63,722 bases of DNA from Acidimicrobiaceae bacterium. Lineage in GTDB: Bacteria; Actinomycetota; Acidimicrobiia; Acidimicrobiales; RAAP-2. Positions 53,561-62,607 of the stretch are shown here, piece after piece. Location of the stretch: positions 251,551 to 315,272 of the forward strand of contig PKXJ01000032.1 of assembly GCA_003132305.1 (NCBI GenBank). Direction: 5' to 3'. The notes beneath the pieces were generated by a model. That model was not told the origin of the DNA. It searched no databases and saw nothing but the letters and a program-made list of their open reading frames with translations. The first letter of the stretch is position 1. The number at the start of each line of letters is the position of its first letter. The position numbers and the translations under genes are program-made.

Positions 53561-54417
53561 GCGGCCCCGGCTCCCTCTTCGAAGTCGAGGTGGTCGAGAG
53601 TCGACCCGTCGCCGAGTTCTCCTCGGGTTCGCCGAAGCGGCGCCGGAGAATTCGTTGGTGGCGTCTGGTCGTTCTCGTCCTCGCCGGGGTCTACTTCTTG
53701 ATTCCGATATACGCGGGACTCAAATTCTCCTTTGAGAATGCTGCTGGTCACTTGTCCGACGAAGCCTTTAGGGATCTGCCGTCGGCGCCCGGATTCACCG
53801 CGGCGCTCACGCTATCGCTCAAACTTGCGCTCGCTACAGTGGTGGTATCGACGGTCTTGATGGTCCCGACGTCGATCTACGTCCACGTCAGAGTGCCTCG
53901 GTTGCGCCGACTGCTCGACGTGGTGACGGTATTACCAATTGTCATCCCGCCCATCGTGCTTATCATCGGGGTCCTCGGCGTGTTTCCCCAGTGGGCCAAG
54001 GCGTCACCGTATCTTCTCAGCTTCATGTACGTCATCCTCGCCATGCCCTTCGTCTATCGCTCTCTCGACGCAGGCCTCGGTGCGATTGATCTCAAGACGC
54101 TCACTGAAGCGTCGCGTTCGCTCGGCGGAAACTGGTTCAAGACGCTCTGGCGGGTCATACTTCCGAATATCCGTCCGGCGCTGCTCTCGGCCACGGTGCT
54201 CACTTTGGCGCTGGTTTTTGGCGAGTACACCATGGCGAGCCTTGATCTTTGGACGACGGTCCCGGTGTGGATCGTTCAGTTCAACACGTCCTCTAACGGT
54301 CACATACAAGTGGCGGCGTCGATGTTGGGTCTCGTAGGTACGTGGATTCTGCTGGTACTCGTAGTTTCGCTCGACCGTTCACAGTCCCGCCGTTCACGTA
54401 GAAAGTTGGGCGCGTAA
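53548..54417 (+). CDS. ABC transporter permease 2
   Basis: 289 residues, six helices after a charged 38-residue N-terminus. The EAA-loop version is KTLTEASRSLGGNWFKTLWRVILPNI. It pairs with permease 1 to form the channel. The start lies 13 bases inside permease 1, and the stop shares bases with the ATPase start (TAATG). No second copy is seen in the duplicated fragments downstream, in contrast to its neighbours. Confidence 0.87.
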   Translation: MAPIGGPGSLFEVEVVESRPVAEFSSGSPKRRRRIRWWRLVVLVLAGVYFLIPIYAGLKFSFENAAGHLSDEAFRDLPSAPGFTAALTLSLKLALATVVVSTVLMVPTSIYVHVRVPRLRRLLDVVTVLPIVIPPIVLIIGVLGVFPQWAKASPYLLSFMYVILAMPFVYRSLDAGLGAIDLKTLTEASRSLGGNWFKTLWRVILPNIRPALLSATVLTLALVFGEYTMASLDLWTTVPVWIVQFNTSSNGHIQVAASMLGLVGTWILLVLVVSLDRSQSRRSRRKLGA

Positions 54418-55547
54418 TGACCCAGATGAAAGATATTCCCATGACCAACTCGATGGTGCAGCCAACGGCGGCCGCCGGGGCGGCCGTGAGTCTGGAAAAC
54501 CTGGTGCGGACGTTCGGTGCCGTACGAGCGCTCGACGGGTTTACGCTCAAGATCGAGCCCGGTGAGTTTATGGCGCTGCTCGGACCCTCGGGGTGTGGCA
54601 AGACGACCGCACTCCGCGTACTGGCGGGCTTTGAGTTGCTCGACAGCGGTCGCGTCGTGGTCGACGGTGTGGATCTGTCGGATGTCAGCGCTCGAAAGCG
54701 CGACATGGGAATGGTCTTTCAGAGTTACTCACTCTTTCCCAATATGAGCGCCCTCAACAACGTGGCTTTTGGACTTCGAATGCGCAAACAGTCGTCGCAG
54801 GTACGTCGCAAAAAGGCTGTAGAGCTATTGGAGATGGTCGGTCTCGCTGATCAGGCGGCCAAGTATCCCCACCAGATGTCCGGCGGTCAACAACAGAGAA
54901 TCGCGCTCGCGCGAGCCCTGGCCATCGAGCCTCGCGTGCTCTTGCTCGACGAGCCGTTGTCCGCCCTGGACGCGATGGTTCGTGCCGAGCTTCGCGACCA
55001 GATTCGCTTGTTGCAACAGCGCCTGGCGATCACCACCGTCTTCGTGACGCACGACCAAGAAGAGGTGCTCTCGATGGCGGACCGGGTCTGCGTGATGTCG
55101 CGCGGCCACATCGAACAGGTCGCTCCGCCCTCCGAGCTCTACGCGCGTCCCGCGACCGCTTTCGTCGCTCAGTTCGTCGGCATTTCGAGCCGTGTGCCCG
55201 TTGACGTGTCGAATGGGGAGGTCGTGGTCTTTGGAAAACGTTGCCCGGTGCGCAGCGGTGAGGGTAGAACCTTAACCGGTGGCGCGGACGCGCTGCTTCG
55301 ACCCGAAGATATCGCTATCGAGGTTGATACCGAGGGCAAGGGCTTCGTTACTCGAAAGAGCTTCTTCGGCGCGATGACGCGCGTAGTGGTTCAAACTGGC
55401 GACATCTCTGTGCGCGTCGACGTACGCAGCGATGTGGGATCCGACATCGATCTCGGCGCTCACGTGCGCTTGAGTATCGTTGCGCGTGACGTGCTCGTCG
55501 CGTCGCGACAAGAAGTCGTGGGACCCGACGCCGCCGCGACGCCGTAG
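54417..55547 (+). CDS. ABC transporter ATPase (PotA/FbpC-like) with TOBE domain
   Basis: 376 residues. Walker A GPSGCGKTTALRVLAGFE, Q-loop VFQSYSLFPNMSALNNV, signature MSGGQQQRIALARAL, Walker B VLLLDEPLSALDAMVRAEL and switch FVTHDQEEVLSMADR are intact. Residues from about 290 form a TOBE domain (DALLRPEDIAIEV). It energises the importer of this operon. Its C-terminal third has a diverged copy fused to permease sequence at 57668-58088. Confidence 0.9.
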   Translation: MTQMKDIPMTNSMVQPTAAAGAAVSLENLVRTFGAVRALDGFTLKIEPGEFMALLGPSGCGKTTALRVLAGFELLDSGRVVVDGVDLSDVSARKRDMGMVFQSYSLFPNMSALNNVAFGLRMRKQSSQVRRKKAVELLEMVGLADQAAKYPHQMSGGQQQRIALARALAIEPRVLLLDEPLSALDAMVRAELRDQIRLLQQRLAITTVFVTHDQEEVLSMADRVCVMSRGHIEQVAPPSELYARPATAFVAQFVGISSRVPVDVSNGEVVVFGKRCPVRSGEGRTLTGGADALLRPEDIAIEVDTEGKGFVTRKSFFGAMTRVVVQTGDISVRVDVRSDVGSDIDLGAHVRLSIVARDVLVASRQEVVGPDAAATP

Positions 55548-55613
55548 CGCCAAACGGCTTTTTCGCCCATCGTCGCACGGGTCACGACAAACCGGCGCGC
55601 GGGCGGACGAACG

Positions 55614-55727
55614 TTATTCGCCGTCGAAGTTCGCGTCGTCGGCGAGGACCGCGTCGACGCCGGGTAGTTCGGTGAGCGCCGCGACGAGATCATTGACGAG
55701 GGCTTGGCCACGAACGTGCAGCGTCGC
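55614..55727 (-). pseudogene. Relic of the 3' end of an mgtC-like gene
   Basis: The minus strand encodes [19 protein letters not shown] and [16 protein letters not shown] then a stop. This matches the last ~36 residues of the intact MgtC-family protein at 58506-59318 nearly residue for residue. Upstream of it the match stops abruptly and the frame becomes antisense to the TIM-barrel gene region. It lies directly after the ATPase gene, as the intact mgtC lies after the ATPase relic. Confidence 0.75.
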
Positions 55728-55914
55728 GCCCGGTGGGACGCAGACGCCCCTCGACGAGGGGCGACGTAGTGTTGAAGAGGGTATGAACAGTTCTGCTACT
55801 GGGCAGTGCGGCAACAGCCAATCGCAACGCGTGGAACACCCGAGTTTGAACTTCACTTGGAAAATGACCTGAGTTATGACTCTTAGGGAAAGCGCGCGTT
55901 GGGAGCGGGGGCTC

Positions 55915-56898
55915 ATGAAAATCGGTCTAGAGACTGAATCGTGCCACCTTTTGTTCCAGCACGGCCGCATGAACCTCTTTGAGTTTGCCGAATTCGCGGG
56001 CCAACACGGATTCGACGGCGTGCAAATTAATGTTGTTCCCGACTTCAACCTTCACCCTCGCTGGGGGGTCCTCGAAAGTGTCACCGGTGAATACTTAGCT
56101 CGAGTGAGAGCGGCCATTGACCGCCGCGGACTCTACTGCGAGTTGGATACTCGCGGGAGTTCCTTGCAGGAACTGGTTCCGGCTCTGCGAGTGGCGCGAG
56201 CTCTGGGAGCGAGTGTCGTCCGCACGTACCTTCGATACCCCCTAGGCCGTTTCGACGAGAAGTTCCTAGAGAGTCAGGCCATAGAAGTGCGTCGCGTCGT
56301 TCCGTTTCTCGAAAAGTACCAGATTCGCTTAGCTTTCGAAAACCACGAGTACGAGACATCGTCAGAAATGATCACTTTCATCACGCTCGTGGGTCAGCCA
56401 GACTGGGTCGGTCTGCTTTGTGACACGGGGAACTCGATGATGGCCTGGGAAGATCCGATCACGGCAGTTCGGGCGATGGCGCCGCACGCTTTCTCGACGC
56501 ACTTCAAGGATCACATGGTGATCAACGAAGGCGGCACGGCGCTGGTGAGCGGCGCAGCGTTGGGTCGAGGAAACATCGACATCGACACGGCGTTCCAAAT
56601 ACTGTCCGAACACTCCGCTGAGCTTCACGTCAATCTTGAAATGTGTTTTCCGTACTGCACCACTTTTAAACGAGAGCGCGGCACCGGGGGGGTCCATAAT
56701 TTCGATGGTGCCTTTGCGATAGCGCCCTCACCGTTCCCGCCCGACCTGGTGAAACCCACGAACTACTACTCTCCGCACAAAGCAAGTGAAGAGGCTCTCG
56801 AGGCCCTAGTGCAGGCGCAGTGGGAGGGCCTCGAGCACAGCATTGCTGTACTAAAAAAATTGCGTGACAAGTACGTCACACGGAAGCCCAAGGTCTAA
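55915..56898 (+). CDS. Sugar phosphate isomerase/epimerase-like TIM-barrel protein
   Basis: 327 residues from ATG 55915 (MKIGLETESCH), preceded by a GGGAGCGGGGG stretch; an ATG at 55876 would add 13 residues. It has the xylose-isomerase-like/AP-endonuclease-2 barrel with metal-site elements: LAFENHEY (Glu), LCDTGNSM (Asp), THFKDHM (His/Asp) and NLEMCF (Glu). It isomerises or epimerises a sugar-like compound, perhaps the ligand of the preceding ABC importer. It is intact, although relics flank it on both sides. Confidence 0.8.
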   Translation: MKIGLETESCHLLFQHGRMNLFEFAEFAGQHGFDGVQINVVPDFNLHPRWGVLESVTGEYLARVRAAIDRRGLYCELDTRGSSLQELVPALRVARALGASVVRTYLRYPLGRFDEKFLESQAIEVRRVVPFLEKYQIRLAFENHEYETSSEMITFITLVGQPDWVGLLCDTGNSMMAWEDPITAVRAMAPHAFSTHFKDHMVINEGGTALVSGAALGRGNIDIDTAFQILSEHSAELHVNLEMCFPYCTTFKRERGTGGVHNFDGAFAIAPSPFPPDLVKPTNYYSPHKASEEALEALVQAQWEGLEHSIAVLKKLRDKYVTRKPKV

Positions 56899-57103
56899 TC
56901 GCGAATCGATGCCCATCGAACTCGTAGCGGCTTCATTGATGGGACCCAAGTATACGAGCGACCAGGACGATCGTACGATCGAAGGCCCACTACGAATGGA
57001 CTGAAGTATTCGCCTGCGTGACACTGTCCTTCCTCGTCGCTTGTGCGACGGACTGGTTCAGTGGACCACGAGTGAGGAACGGTCCGCGAAACTATATGCC
57101 GCG

Positions 57104-57268
57104 GGAGCCTTTGGCTAGATGTTGACGAAGGGGCAGGTGAGGGTGCGAGTAATGCCGGGCACCTTTTGGATAGCGTGGACGATGAACTTTCCCAGATCGT
57201 CCACGCTCTCGGCCTCGCAGCGCACAATCATGTCGTAGGGACCCGTCACTTCAAAGGACTCCAGCACG
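57104..57268 (-). pseudogene. Relic of the 3' end of a RAM-domain (Lrp ligand-binding) gene
   Basis: The minus strand encodes VLESFEVTGPYDMIVRCEAE and SVDDLGKFIVHAIQKVPGITR, ending TLTCPFVNI. This corresponds to the C-terminal two thirds of the intact RAM protein at 61729-61965. The similarity also covers the last codons and stop of the upstream CoA-transferase (GCCTTTGGCTAG at both sites). It ends at the junction with permease sequence near 57270. Confidence 0.75.
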
Positions 57269-57276
57269 CCAACGAC

Positions 57277-58088
57277 GTGGTCGTCTACACGTTCCTCGGT
57301 CTTGGCATTTCTGCGATCGCGGTCGTCTACCGGGCCTTTCACTCCGACAGCGGTAAATGGACGCTCAGCAACGTGAACGAAGTCATGCACGCGTCTTTCT
57401 CGTCGGTTTTGAGAACAGCATCAAACTGGGGTTGCTATCGGCAATCATTCCCGGCGTGCTAGGCATCTTTCTTGCCTACGCGATTCAAACGTCGAAGAGC
57501 AATACTCTTCGCCGCCTCTGCGCGACCGCTTCGGGCGTGCTCGCGAACTTCGGTGGCATCAATCTCACGTTCATATTCATTGCGACCCTGGGATCGACGG
57601 GCGTACTCAGGTACTGGCTCCAGGACGTCGGCATCAAACTTACGAGCATTGGATTCAATCTCTACACGTTCTCGGAGGACTTCGAGCGTCCGAAGACTGC
57701 GTTCGTGGCGCAGTTCGTGGGCATTTCGAGTCGAGTTTCCGTGGTGGTGACGGGTCACGAGGTGGAAGCCTTTGGTCAGCGCTGCCCAGTGCGCAGCGGT
57801 GATTCGAGCGCCGTCACGGGCGCGGCGGACGCCTTGCTCCGGCCCGAAGATATCGCGATTGAAGTTGACCCCGACGGCAAGGGCTTCGTTACCCGAAAGA
57901 GTTTTCTCGGCGCGATGACGCGTTTAGTGGTTCAGATCGGCGAGATCTCGGTGCGCGTGGACGTGCGAAGTGACGTGGGCTCGGAGATTGAACTTGGTTC
58001 GCACGTGAGGGCGAGCATCGTCGCGCGCGACGTGCTGGTCGCCCCTCGCAAGGAGGTCGTCGTGGCTGACGAGGTGGCGGCTCAGTAG
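57277..58088 (+). pseudogene. Chimeric relic: permease middle fused in frame to ATPase C-terminus
   Basis: 57277-57665 copies the middle of permease 1 (VVYTFLGLGI to GFNLYTFS) with one missing base at 57390/57391 (CACGCGTC versus CACGGCGTC). From about 57668 the sequence is the ATPase C-terminal part (RPKTAFVAQFVGISSRV through the TOBE domain) to a stop at 58088. From 57391 the two parts are one open frame of about 230 residues. Protein identity to the intact permease is about 93% by eye over 92 residues, while many silent bases differ. Not functional as either parent. Confidence 0.8.
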
Positions 58089-58148
58089 GAGAGCGGCGTT
58101 GCGCCAGCACCTCGACGAACTTCGAAGTAGCCAGCGCTTCAACGCCGT

Positions 58149-58442
58149 TCAGCTGTCGGTAGGTTTTGCAAGGCTGTCGTCGGTTCGACGGCGTAATAAC
58201 GCCAGCGAAGCGATCATCCAGACTGCGACAAAGATCAGCCAGATCAAAAGTCGCGCCCAGGGATGCAGTCCTTCGTTGAGAGAGCCCACTGTGTTGCTGA
58301 GTGGCGCGTACCCCACCCAACCCGTAAAGGGATGCGAACCGAGCGACACTGCCCAGTCGCCGACGAGGTAGAGCGCCAGGGCGAGTCCCACCACCACGAC
58401 GATTCGCTGCGAGAAGTTCAGTGGAGAAAGTTTCAAGCACAA
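58149..58442 (-). CDS. Small two-helix membrane protein
   Basis: 97 residues. Hydrophobic helices run near residues 13-32 (IVVVVGLALALYLVGDWAV) and 62-82 (ARLLIWLIFVAVWMIASLALL), joined by a loop with the segment SHPFTGWVGYAPLSN. Both tails are polar. Similar short membrane proteins are common in Actinobacteria, without known function. It lies between the ATPase relic and mgtC and is transcribed toward the relic. Confidence 0.6.
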   Translation of the reverse strand: MCLKLSPLNFSQRIVVVVGLALALYLVGDWAVSLGSHPFTGWVGYAPLSNTVGSLNEGLHPWARLLIWLIFVAVWMIASLALLRRRTDDSLAKPTDS

Positions 58443-58505
58443 AGTCTGTCACATCAGGCGGTCCCTCGATGACCACGTCACTTCTGGGTGCGGTGGTCGC
58501 GACGC

Positions 58506-59318
58506 CTACTCGGCGTCGAAGTTTGCGTCGTCGGCGAGCACCGCGTCGACGCCCGGCAGTTCCGTGAGCGCAGCCACCAAGTCGTTGATGAGGGTCTGAC
58601 CGCGAACGTGCAGCGAGACGCTGACCATGGGAACCTCCTCGGTTGATTGTCCTTTTTCATTCCCCGGGATGCGCTGATACCCGAGCGCTTCAGTGGAGAT
58701 CTCCGAAATCGCGAATCCGCGAGTCGTCGCGAGAGCGAGGACCTCGCGAAGCACTCCCTTGCCGTCGGGGTAGCGCACTCGAAGAACCGAAATCACCGAA
58801 GACGAGTGGGGCAGTTGACGAGAAAGTTTCGGAAAGACAGTCGCCACGATTAGATAGATGCAGGTCGCCGCTACGCCTAGCACGATAAGTCCCGCGCCGC
58901 AGGCGGCGCCAATGGCGGCCGTGACCCACACGGCGGCCGCGGTCGTGAGACCTCGTACGGAGTCGCGGCGCACGAAGATGAGTCCGGCCCCGAGGAAACC
59001 AACACCGGAAACGATCTGCGCCGCGACTCGAGAAGGGTCGAGCACGATGCGCCCGGGTTCGAGGATGTCGTTAAAGCCGTACTTACTGATCAACATGAAG
59101 AGTGCCGCACCAACACCCACCAGCGTGTGCGTGCGAAGTCCGGCACTCTTTTGCTGGATCTCGCGTTCAACGCCAATGACCATCGACAACACGAACGCGG
59201 CCGCCAGTTCGGCGACTTGGGTCCAGCCTTCAATGTTGGGCGTGCTGGCAGCCAAGAGGTGGGAGGCCCAAAGGCCACTTATGAACATGTCTCTAGGGTA
59301 ACCGTAAAGTGAACGCAA
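58506..59318 (-). CDS. MgtC/SapB family membrane protein
   Basis: 270 residues. The N-terminal half has four to five helices with the family signatures [39 protein letters not shown] and [40 protein letters not shown]. The C-terminal half is a cytoplasmic ACT-like domain. Family members influence ATP synthase or magnesium physiology rather than acting as simple Mg transporters. Its last 36 codons are duplicated at 55614. Start ATG 59318. Confidence 0.88.
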   Translation of the reverse strand: MRSLYGYPRDMFISGLWASHLLAASTPNIEGWTQVAELAAAFVLSMVIGVEREIQQKSAGLRTHTLVGVGAALFMLISKYGFNDILEPGRIVLDPSRVAAQIVSGVGFLGAGLIFVRRDSVRGLTTAAAVWVTAAIGAACGAGLIVLGVAATCIYLIVATVFPKLSRQLPHSSSVISVLRVRYPDGKGVLREVLALATTRGFAISEISTEALGYQRIPGNEKGQSTEEVPMVSVSLHVRGQTLINDLVAALTELPGVDAVLADDANFDAE

Positions 59319-59391
59319 GGTGAACGTTTCGTGACGGCAACGTAAAATATGTTGAAATTCCCAGTGGGTGACACGGGCTAACTTGCTGAAT

Positions 59392-60561
59392 ATGAACTTT
59401 GAACTTTCCGACGAACTCCGCGAACTCCAGCTGAGCGTGCGACGGCTCGCGCAAGAGAAGATTAAGCCTCGCGCGCGTGAAATCGACTCGTCGGGCGCCT
59501 ACCCCCAGGACATCTTCGACGAGTTCAAAAAGGCCGATCTGTTAGGTCTCTGTATTCCCGAGGAGTACGGCGGATCGGGCGCGGGCATCATGGGGCTCAC
59601 GCTGGCGATAGAAGAAGTGACGAAGTACTCCAACGTTCTCGGCCTCATGTTGTTACTGACGCGCCTGCCCACGGGCCCGATCATGATCGCCGGCAACGAA
59701 GAGCAAAAGCTGCGCTACCTGCCGGGCATCGCGAACGGGACCAAGCGTTCGGCGTTCTGTCTCTCGGAATCCGGGGCGGGATCTGACGTCGCGGGCATGA
59801 AGGCTCGAGCGACGGAGGATCCCGAAGTGGAGGGCGGCTTTTTCATCAACGGCACGAAGTGTTGGATCTCCGGCGGGATGCAGGCCGACTGGTTCGTTGT
59901 CTTTGCGAAGATTGGCGACCCCGCGCTCCGACATCACACGAATATCTGGGGCTTCATCGTCGACGCCGACACGCCCGGGGTGTCGAGACCGCGCGTGGAT
60001 AAGAAGATGGGCGTGAAGGGTATCGACACCACGGAGATCGTCTTTGACAACGTGAGAGTCGGTCCCCGACAGGTAATCGGCGGCGGTTTCGCGTTGGCGA
60101 TGGAGTCGCTCAACGCCATGCGACCCATCGTGGCCGCGCGCGGCATCGGTCTCGCCGAAGGGGCGTTGATGTACGCGACTAACTACGTCAAAGAGCGTCA
60201 AGCCTTTGGCAAAACCATTGCCGAGTTCCAAGGTATTCAGTGGGAGATCGCCAAGTGCGCGACGGAGATCGAAGCCGCTCGTTTCTTGACGTACCGTGCG
60301 GCGTGGCTCGCGGACCAGGGCAAGTTCACCAAAGAGTACGTGCCCATGCTCTCGATGGCGAAGTACTACGCCAGCGAAGTCGCGGTGAAGGCTTCGGGGC
60401 TCGCGGTGCAACTCCTCGGCGCGGCCGGGTACATGGAAGATCACCCCACCGAGCAGTACTACCGCGACGCTCGCCAGCTCACGATCGTTGAAGGGACGAG
60501 TCAGATTCAACTCGGTCTGATCGCGCGAGGTGTTCTCAGCGGCGACATGTGGTGGGACTAG
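59392..60561 (+). CDS. Acyl-CoA dehydrogenase
   Basis: 389 residues from ATG 59392 ([13 protein letters not shown]). FAD-dependent dehydrogenase of acyl-CoA thioesters. [19 protein letters not shown] and [17 protein letters not shown] are the FAD/substrate segments. [21 protein letters not shown] and [22 protein letters not shown] are the family patterns. The catalytic Glu is in VEGTSQIQ. Full length. It precedes a racemase-type CoA-transferase on the same strand, pointing to branched-chain or fatty acid breakdown. Confidence 0.92.
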   Translation: MNFELSDELRELQLSVRRLAQEKIKPRAREIDSSGAYPQDIFDEFKKADLLGLCIPEEYGGSGAGIMGLTLAIEEVTKYSNVLGLMLLLTRLPTGPIMIAGNEEQKLRYLPGIANGTKRSAFCLSESGAGSDVAGMKARATEDPEVEGGFFINGTKCWISGGMQADWFVVFAKIGDPALRHHTNIWGFIVDADTPGVSRPRVDKKMGVKGIDTTEIVFDNVRVGPRQVIGGGFALAMESLNAMRPIVAARGIGLAEGALMYATNYVKERQAFGKTIAEFQGIQWEIAKCATEIEAARFLTYRAAWLADQGKFTKEYVPMLSMAKYYASEVAVKASGLAVQLLGAAGYMEDHPTEQYYRDARQLTIVEGTSQIQLGLIARGVLSGDMWWD

Positions 60562-60598
60562 GCCCGAACGCGAAGTCGGGCCCACCTACACTGACTCT

Positions 60599-61732
60599 GT
60601 GAGTGGACCCCTAACGGGACTGAAGATCCTCGAGTTGGCGGGCATCGGCGCGAGCCCCTACGCCTGCATGCTGCTCGCGGACTTAGGGGCCGACGTCTTG
60701 CGCCTGGAACGAGGCAATCCCGACGCGGAAGCCGCGACGACGTGGGACGTTCTCAACCGTTCGCGTCCTTCGGTGGCGCTGGATCTAAAAAGTGTCGCGG
60801 GGCGCGACCTCGTACTAGAGCTCTGCGAACAGGCCGACGTCCTGATCGAAGGCTTTCGACCCGGCGTGACGGAACGACTCGGCCTAGGACCCGACGACGC
60901 GTGGCGCCACAACCGGCGCCTCGTGTACGGACGGATGACCGGCTACGGACAAGTCGGTCCGCTGTCGCAGCGCGCCGGTCACGACATTAACTACGTGGCG
61001 ATCTCTGGTGCGTTGTGGCCGGTCGGACGAGCGGGCGAGCGGCCAGTGCCGGCGCTCAATCTCATTGGTGATTTTGGTGGTGGCGCCTTGTTTTTGGTGT
61101 TCGGCGTGCTCGCGGCGGTGTTCGCCGCGCAGCGCAGCGGCGAAGGGCAGGTCGTTGACGCGTCGATGGTCGACGGATCGGCGTCGATGATGGCCCTGAC
61201 CCACGCCTTCATGAACGCGGGCTACTGGTGCGAAGAGCGTGGCGTGAACATCCTCGACACCGGCGCGCACTTCTACGAGGTCTACGAAACCAAGGACGCG
61301 CGCTTCGTCGCGGTCGGTGCGATTGAACCCAGGTTCTACGACGAGCTCTTACGCGGGCTCGGACTGAAGGGCGACGATCTGCCCGCCCAGATGGACCGGA
61401 CGCAGTGGCCCGCCATGAAAGAGCGTTTCGGGGCTCTCTTTCGCTCGAAGAGTCGTGACGAGTGGACCGAGATTTTCAGCGACGGGGACGCTTGCGTGAC
61501 GCCCGTGTTGTCGCCCTCAGAGGCCGCGCGTCACCCGTACAACACGGCTCGAGGGGTCTTCACCAGCGAGGGCGCGACGCAACCCACGCCGGCGCCGCGT
61601 TTTTCCAAGACTCCGGCGAGCGTGAGCGCGCCGCCGCGCACGCCCGGATCGGGCACACGAGAGGGACTACTTCGCTGGGGAGTGAGCGAAGAGCGCTGCG
61701 CGACGCTGCGCGACGCTGGCGCCTTTGGCTAG
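60599..61732 (+). CDS. Family III CoA-transferase/alpha-methylacyl-CoA racemase-like
   Basis: 377 residues from GTG 60599 (VSGPLTGLKILELAGIG). LADLGADVLRLER, LIEGFRPGVTERLGLGPDD, GHDINYVAISGAL and NLIGDFGGGALFLVFGVL (catalytic Asp) are closer to alpha-methylacyl-CoA racemase than to the CoA-transferase at 17619. It may epimerise 2-methyl-branched acyl-CoAs for the acyl-CoA dehydrogenase encoded just upstream. The stop overlaps the convergent RAM gene by 4 bases. Confidence 0.87.
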   Translation: MSGPLTGLKILELAGIGASPYACMLLADLGADVLRLERGNPDAEAATTWDVLNRSRPSVALDLKSVAGRDLVLELCEQADVLIEGFRPGVTERLGLGPDDAWRHNRRLVYGRMTGYGQVGPLSQRAGHDINYVAISGALWPVGRAGERPVPALNLIGDFGGGALFLVFGVLAAVFAAQRSGEGQVVDASMVDGSASMMALTHAFMNAGYWCEERGVNILDTGAHFYEVYETKDARFVAVGAIEPRFYDELLRGLGLKGDDLPAQMDRTQWPAMKERFGALFRSKSRDEWTEIFSDGDACVTPVLSPSEAARHPYNTARGVFTSEGATQPTPAPRFSKTPASVSAPPRTPGSGTREGLLRWGVSEERCATLRDAGAFG

Positions 61733-61965
61733 ATATTGACGACCGGACAGGTCAAGGTGCGGGTGATCCCCGGAACTTTTTGGATGGCGCCCACGATGAA
61801 CTTGCCGAGGTCGTCCACGCTCTCGGCCTCGCAGCGAACGATCACGTCGTAGGGGCCCGTCACCTCGAAGGACTCGAGCACGCCCGGTACGGCACGGGTG
61901 GCCAGAACCACCTTTTCGCTGGAGCCGATTTCGGACTGAATCAAGATGTACGCCTGAACCGCCAT
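61729..61965 (-). CDS. Stand-alone RAM/AsnC ligand-binding domain protein
   Basis: 78 residues: MAVQAYILIQSEIGSSEKVV then VPGVLESFEVTGPYDVIVRC and the ending LTCPVVNI. It is the ligand-sensing half of Lrp/AsnC regulators without the DNA-binding half. Such proteins oligomerise and bind small ligands such as amino acids. A truncated second copy lies at 57104-57268. A GAAAGGTCTCCC-type purine-rich site precedes the ATG. Confidence 0.87.
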   Translation of the reverse strand: MAVQAYILIQSEIGSSEKVVLATRAVPGVLESFEVTGPYDVIVRCEAESVDDLGKFIVGAIQKVPGITRTLTCPVVNI

Positions 61966-62018
61966 GGGAGACCTTTCATTTCAAGTCCCTCTATATTGCC
62001 CGTTTTCCATTTCCTTCG

Positions 62019-62237
62019 CTAATCGTCGCGAAAGCGCTTGCCGACGTGCCACTGGTGGCAGTAGTCGCATCGGTACGCGTTGAGCTCGGCGCCGTTGAGC
62101 GTCCACGCCAGTTGCGCGGCGCTCTGGGCTTCGCGTTCGGTGCGGTAGGGGCTCTTGGGCGTGCCTTCTCGGGTGAAGTGTGACGCGACGCGACCGAGCG
62201 GGCGGGTGGAGGCTAGGTGGCGACGACGGCGCTTCAT
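62019..62237 (-). CDS. Small basic protein with putative zinc-binding motif
   Basis: 72 residues from ATG 62237 (MKRRRRHLAS). The C-terminal YRCDYCHQWHVGKRF holds Cys-x2-Cys and a His, a zinc-finger-like knuckle seen in short phage and actinobacterial proteins. The middle is helical (EREAQSAAQLAWTLN). A TTG three codons upstream is an alternative start. It is divergent from the DUF3039 gene with 39 bases between. Confidence 0.6.
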   Translation of the reverse strand: MKRRRRHLASTRPLGRVASHFTREGTPKSPYRTEREAQSAAQLAWTLNGAELNAYRCDYCHQWHVGKRFRDD

Positions 62238-62276
62238 GGCACTCAAACACTACGTGCTCTCGCTAAATTGATCGAC

Positions 62277-62561
62277 GTGAGTATTCAGTCCGAGACCCAA
62301 GTCGTCACGCAGTCGACGACGCAAACTGACGACGGCGACCACGAGCGCTTCACCCACTTGGTGCTCGAGGGCTACACCCCCAAGGACGGAGAGTTCGTGG
62401 CGTTAGAGAACTCCGTCGTCGACGGCATGGTGAACGCGACCCCGGTTCGAGCGCTGTGTGGCAAGGTCTGGGTACCCGGTCGAGATCCGAAGAAGTACCC
62501 ACTGTGTCCGACGTGTAAGGAGATCGCCGAGTCGCTCGGTTGGTCGTTGCCGAACGCTTGA
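62277..62561 (+). CDS. DUF3039 family protein
   Basis: 94 residues from GTG 62277 (VSIQSETQVV). FTHLVLEGYTPKDGEFVALE, VRALCGKVWVPGRDPKKYP and CPTCKEIAESLGW match DUF3039, a family confined to Actinobacteria. A zinc site is likely from one Cys plus the CPTC pair. Function unknown. It helps place the genome taxonomically. Confidence 0.82.
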   Translation: MSIQSETQVVTQSTTQTDDGDHERFTHLVLEGYTPKDGEFVALENSVVDGMVNATPVRALCGKVWVPGRDPKKYPLCPTCKEIAESLGWSLPNA

Positions 62562-62607
62562 CAGAGCGTTCTAGGGCTCGGGCTCGCTCACTAGAGTCGA
62601 AGAGACC

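Noticed and set aside
57357-58088. Functional fusion transporter gene
   Set aside because: It joins a permease fragment to the end of an ATPase lacking Walker motifs, and its 5' part is frameshifted relative to the copied permease; treated as a relic.
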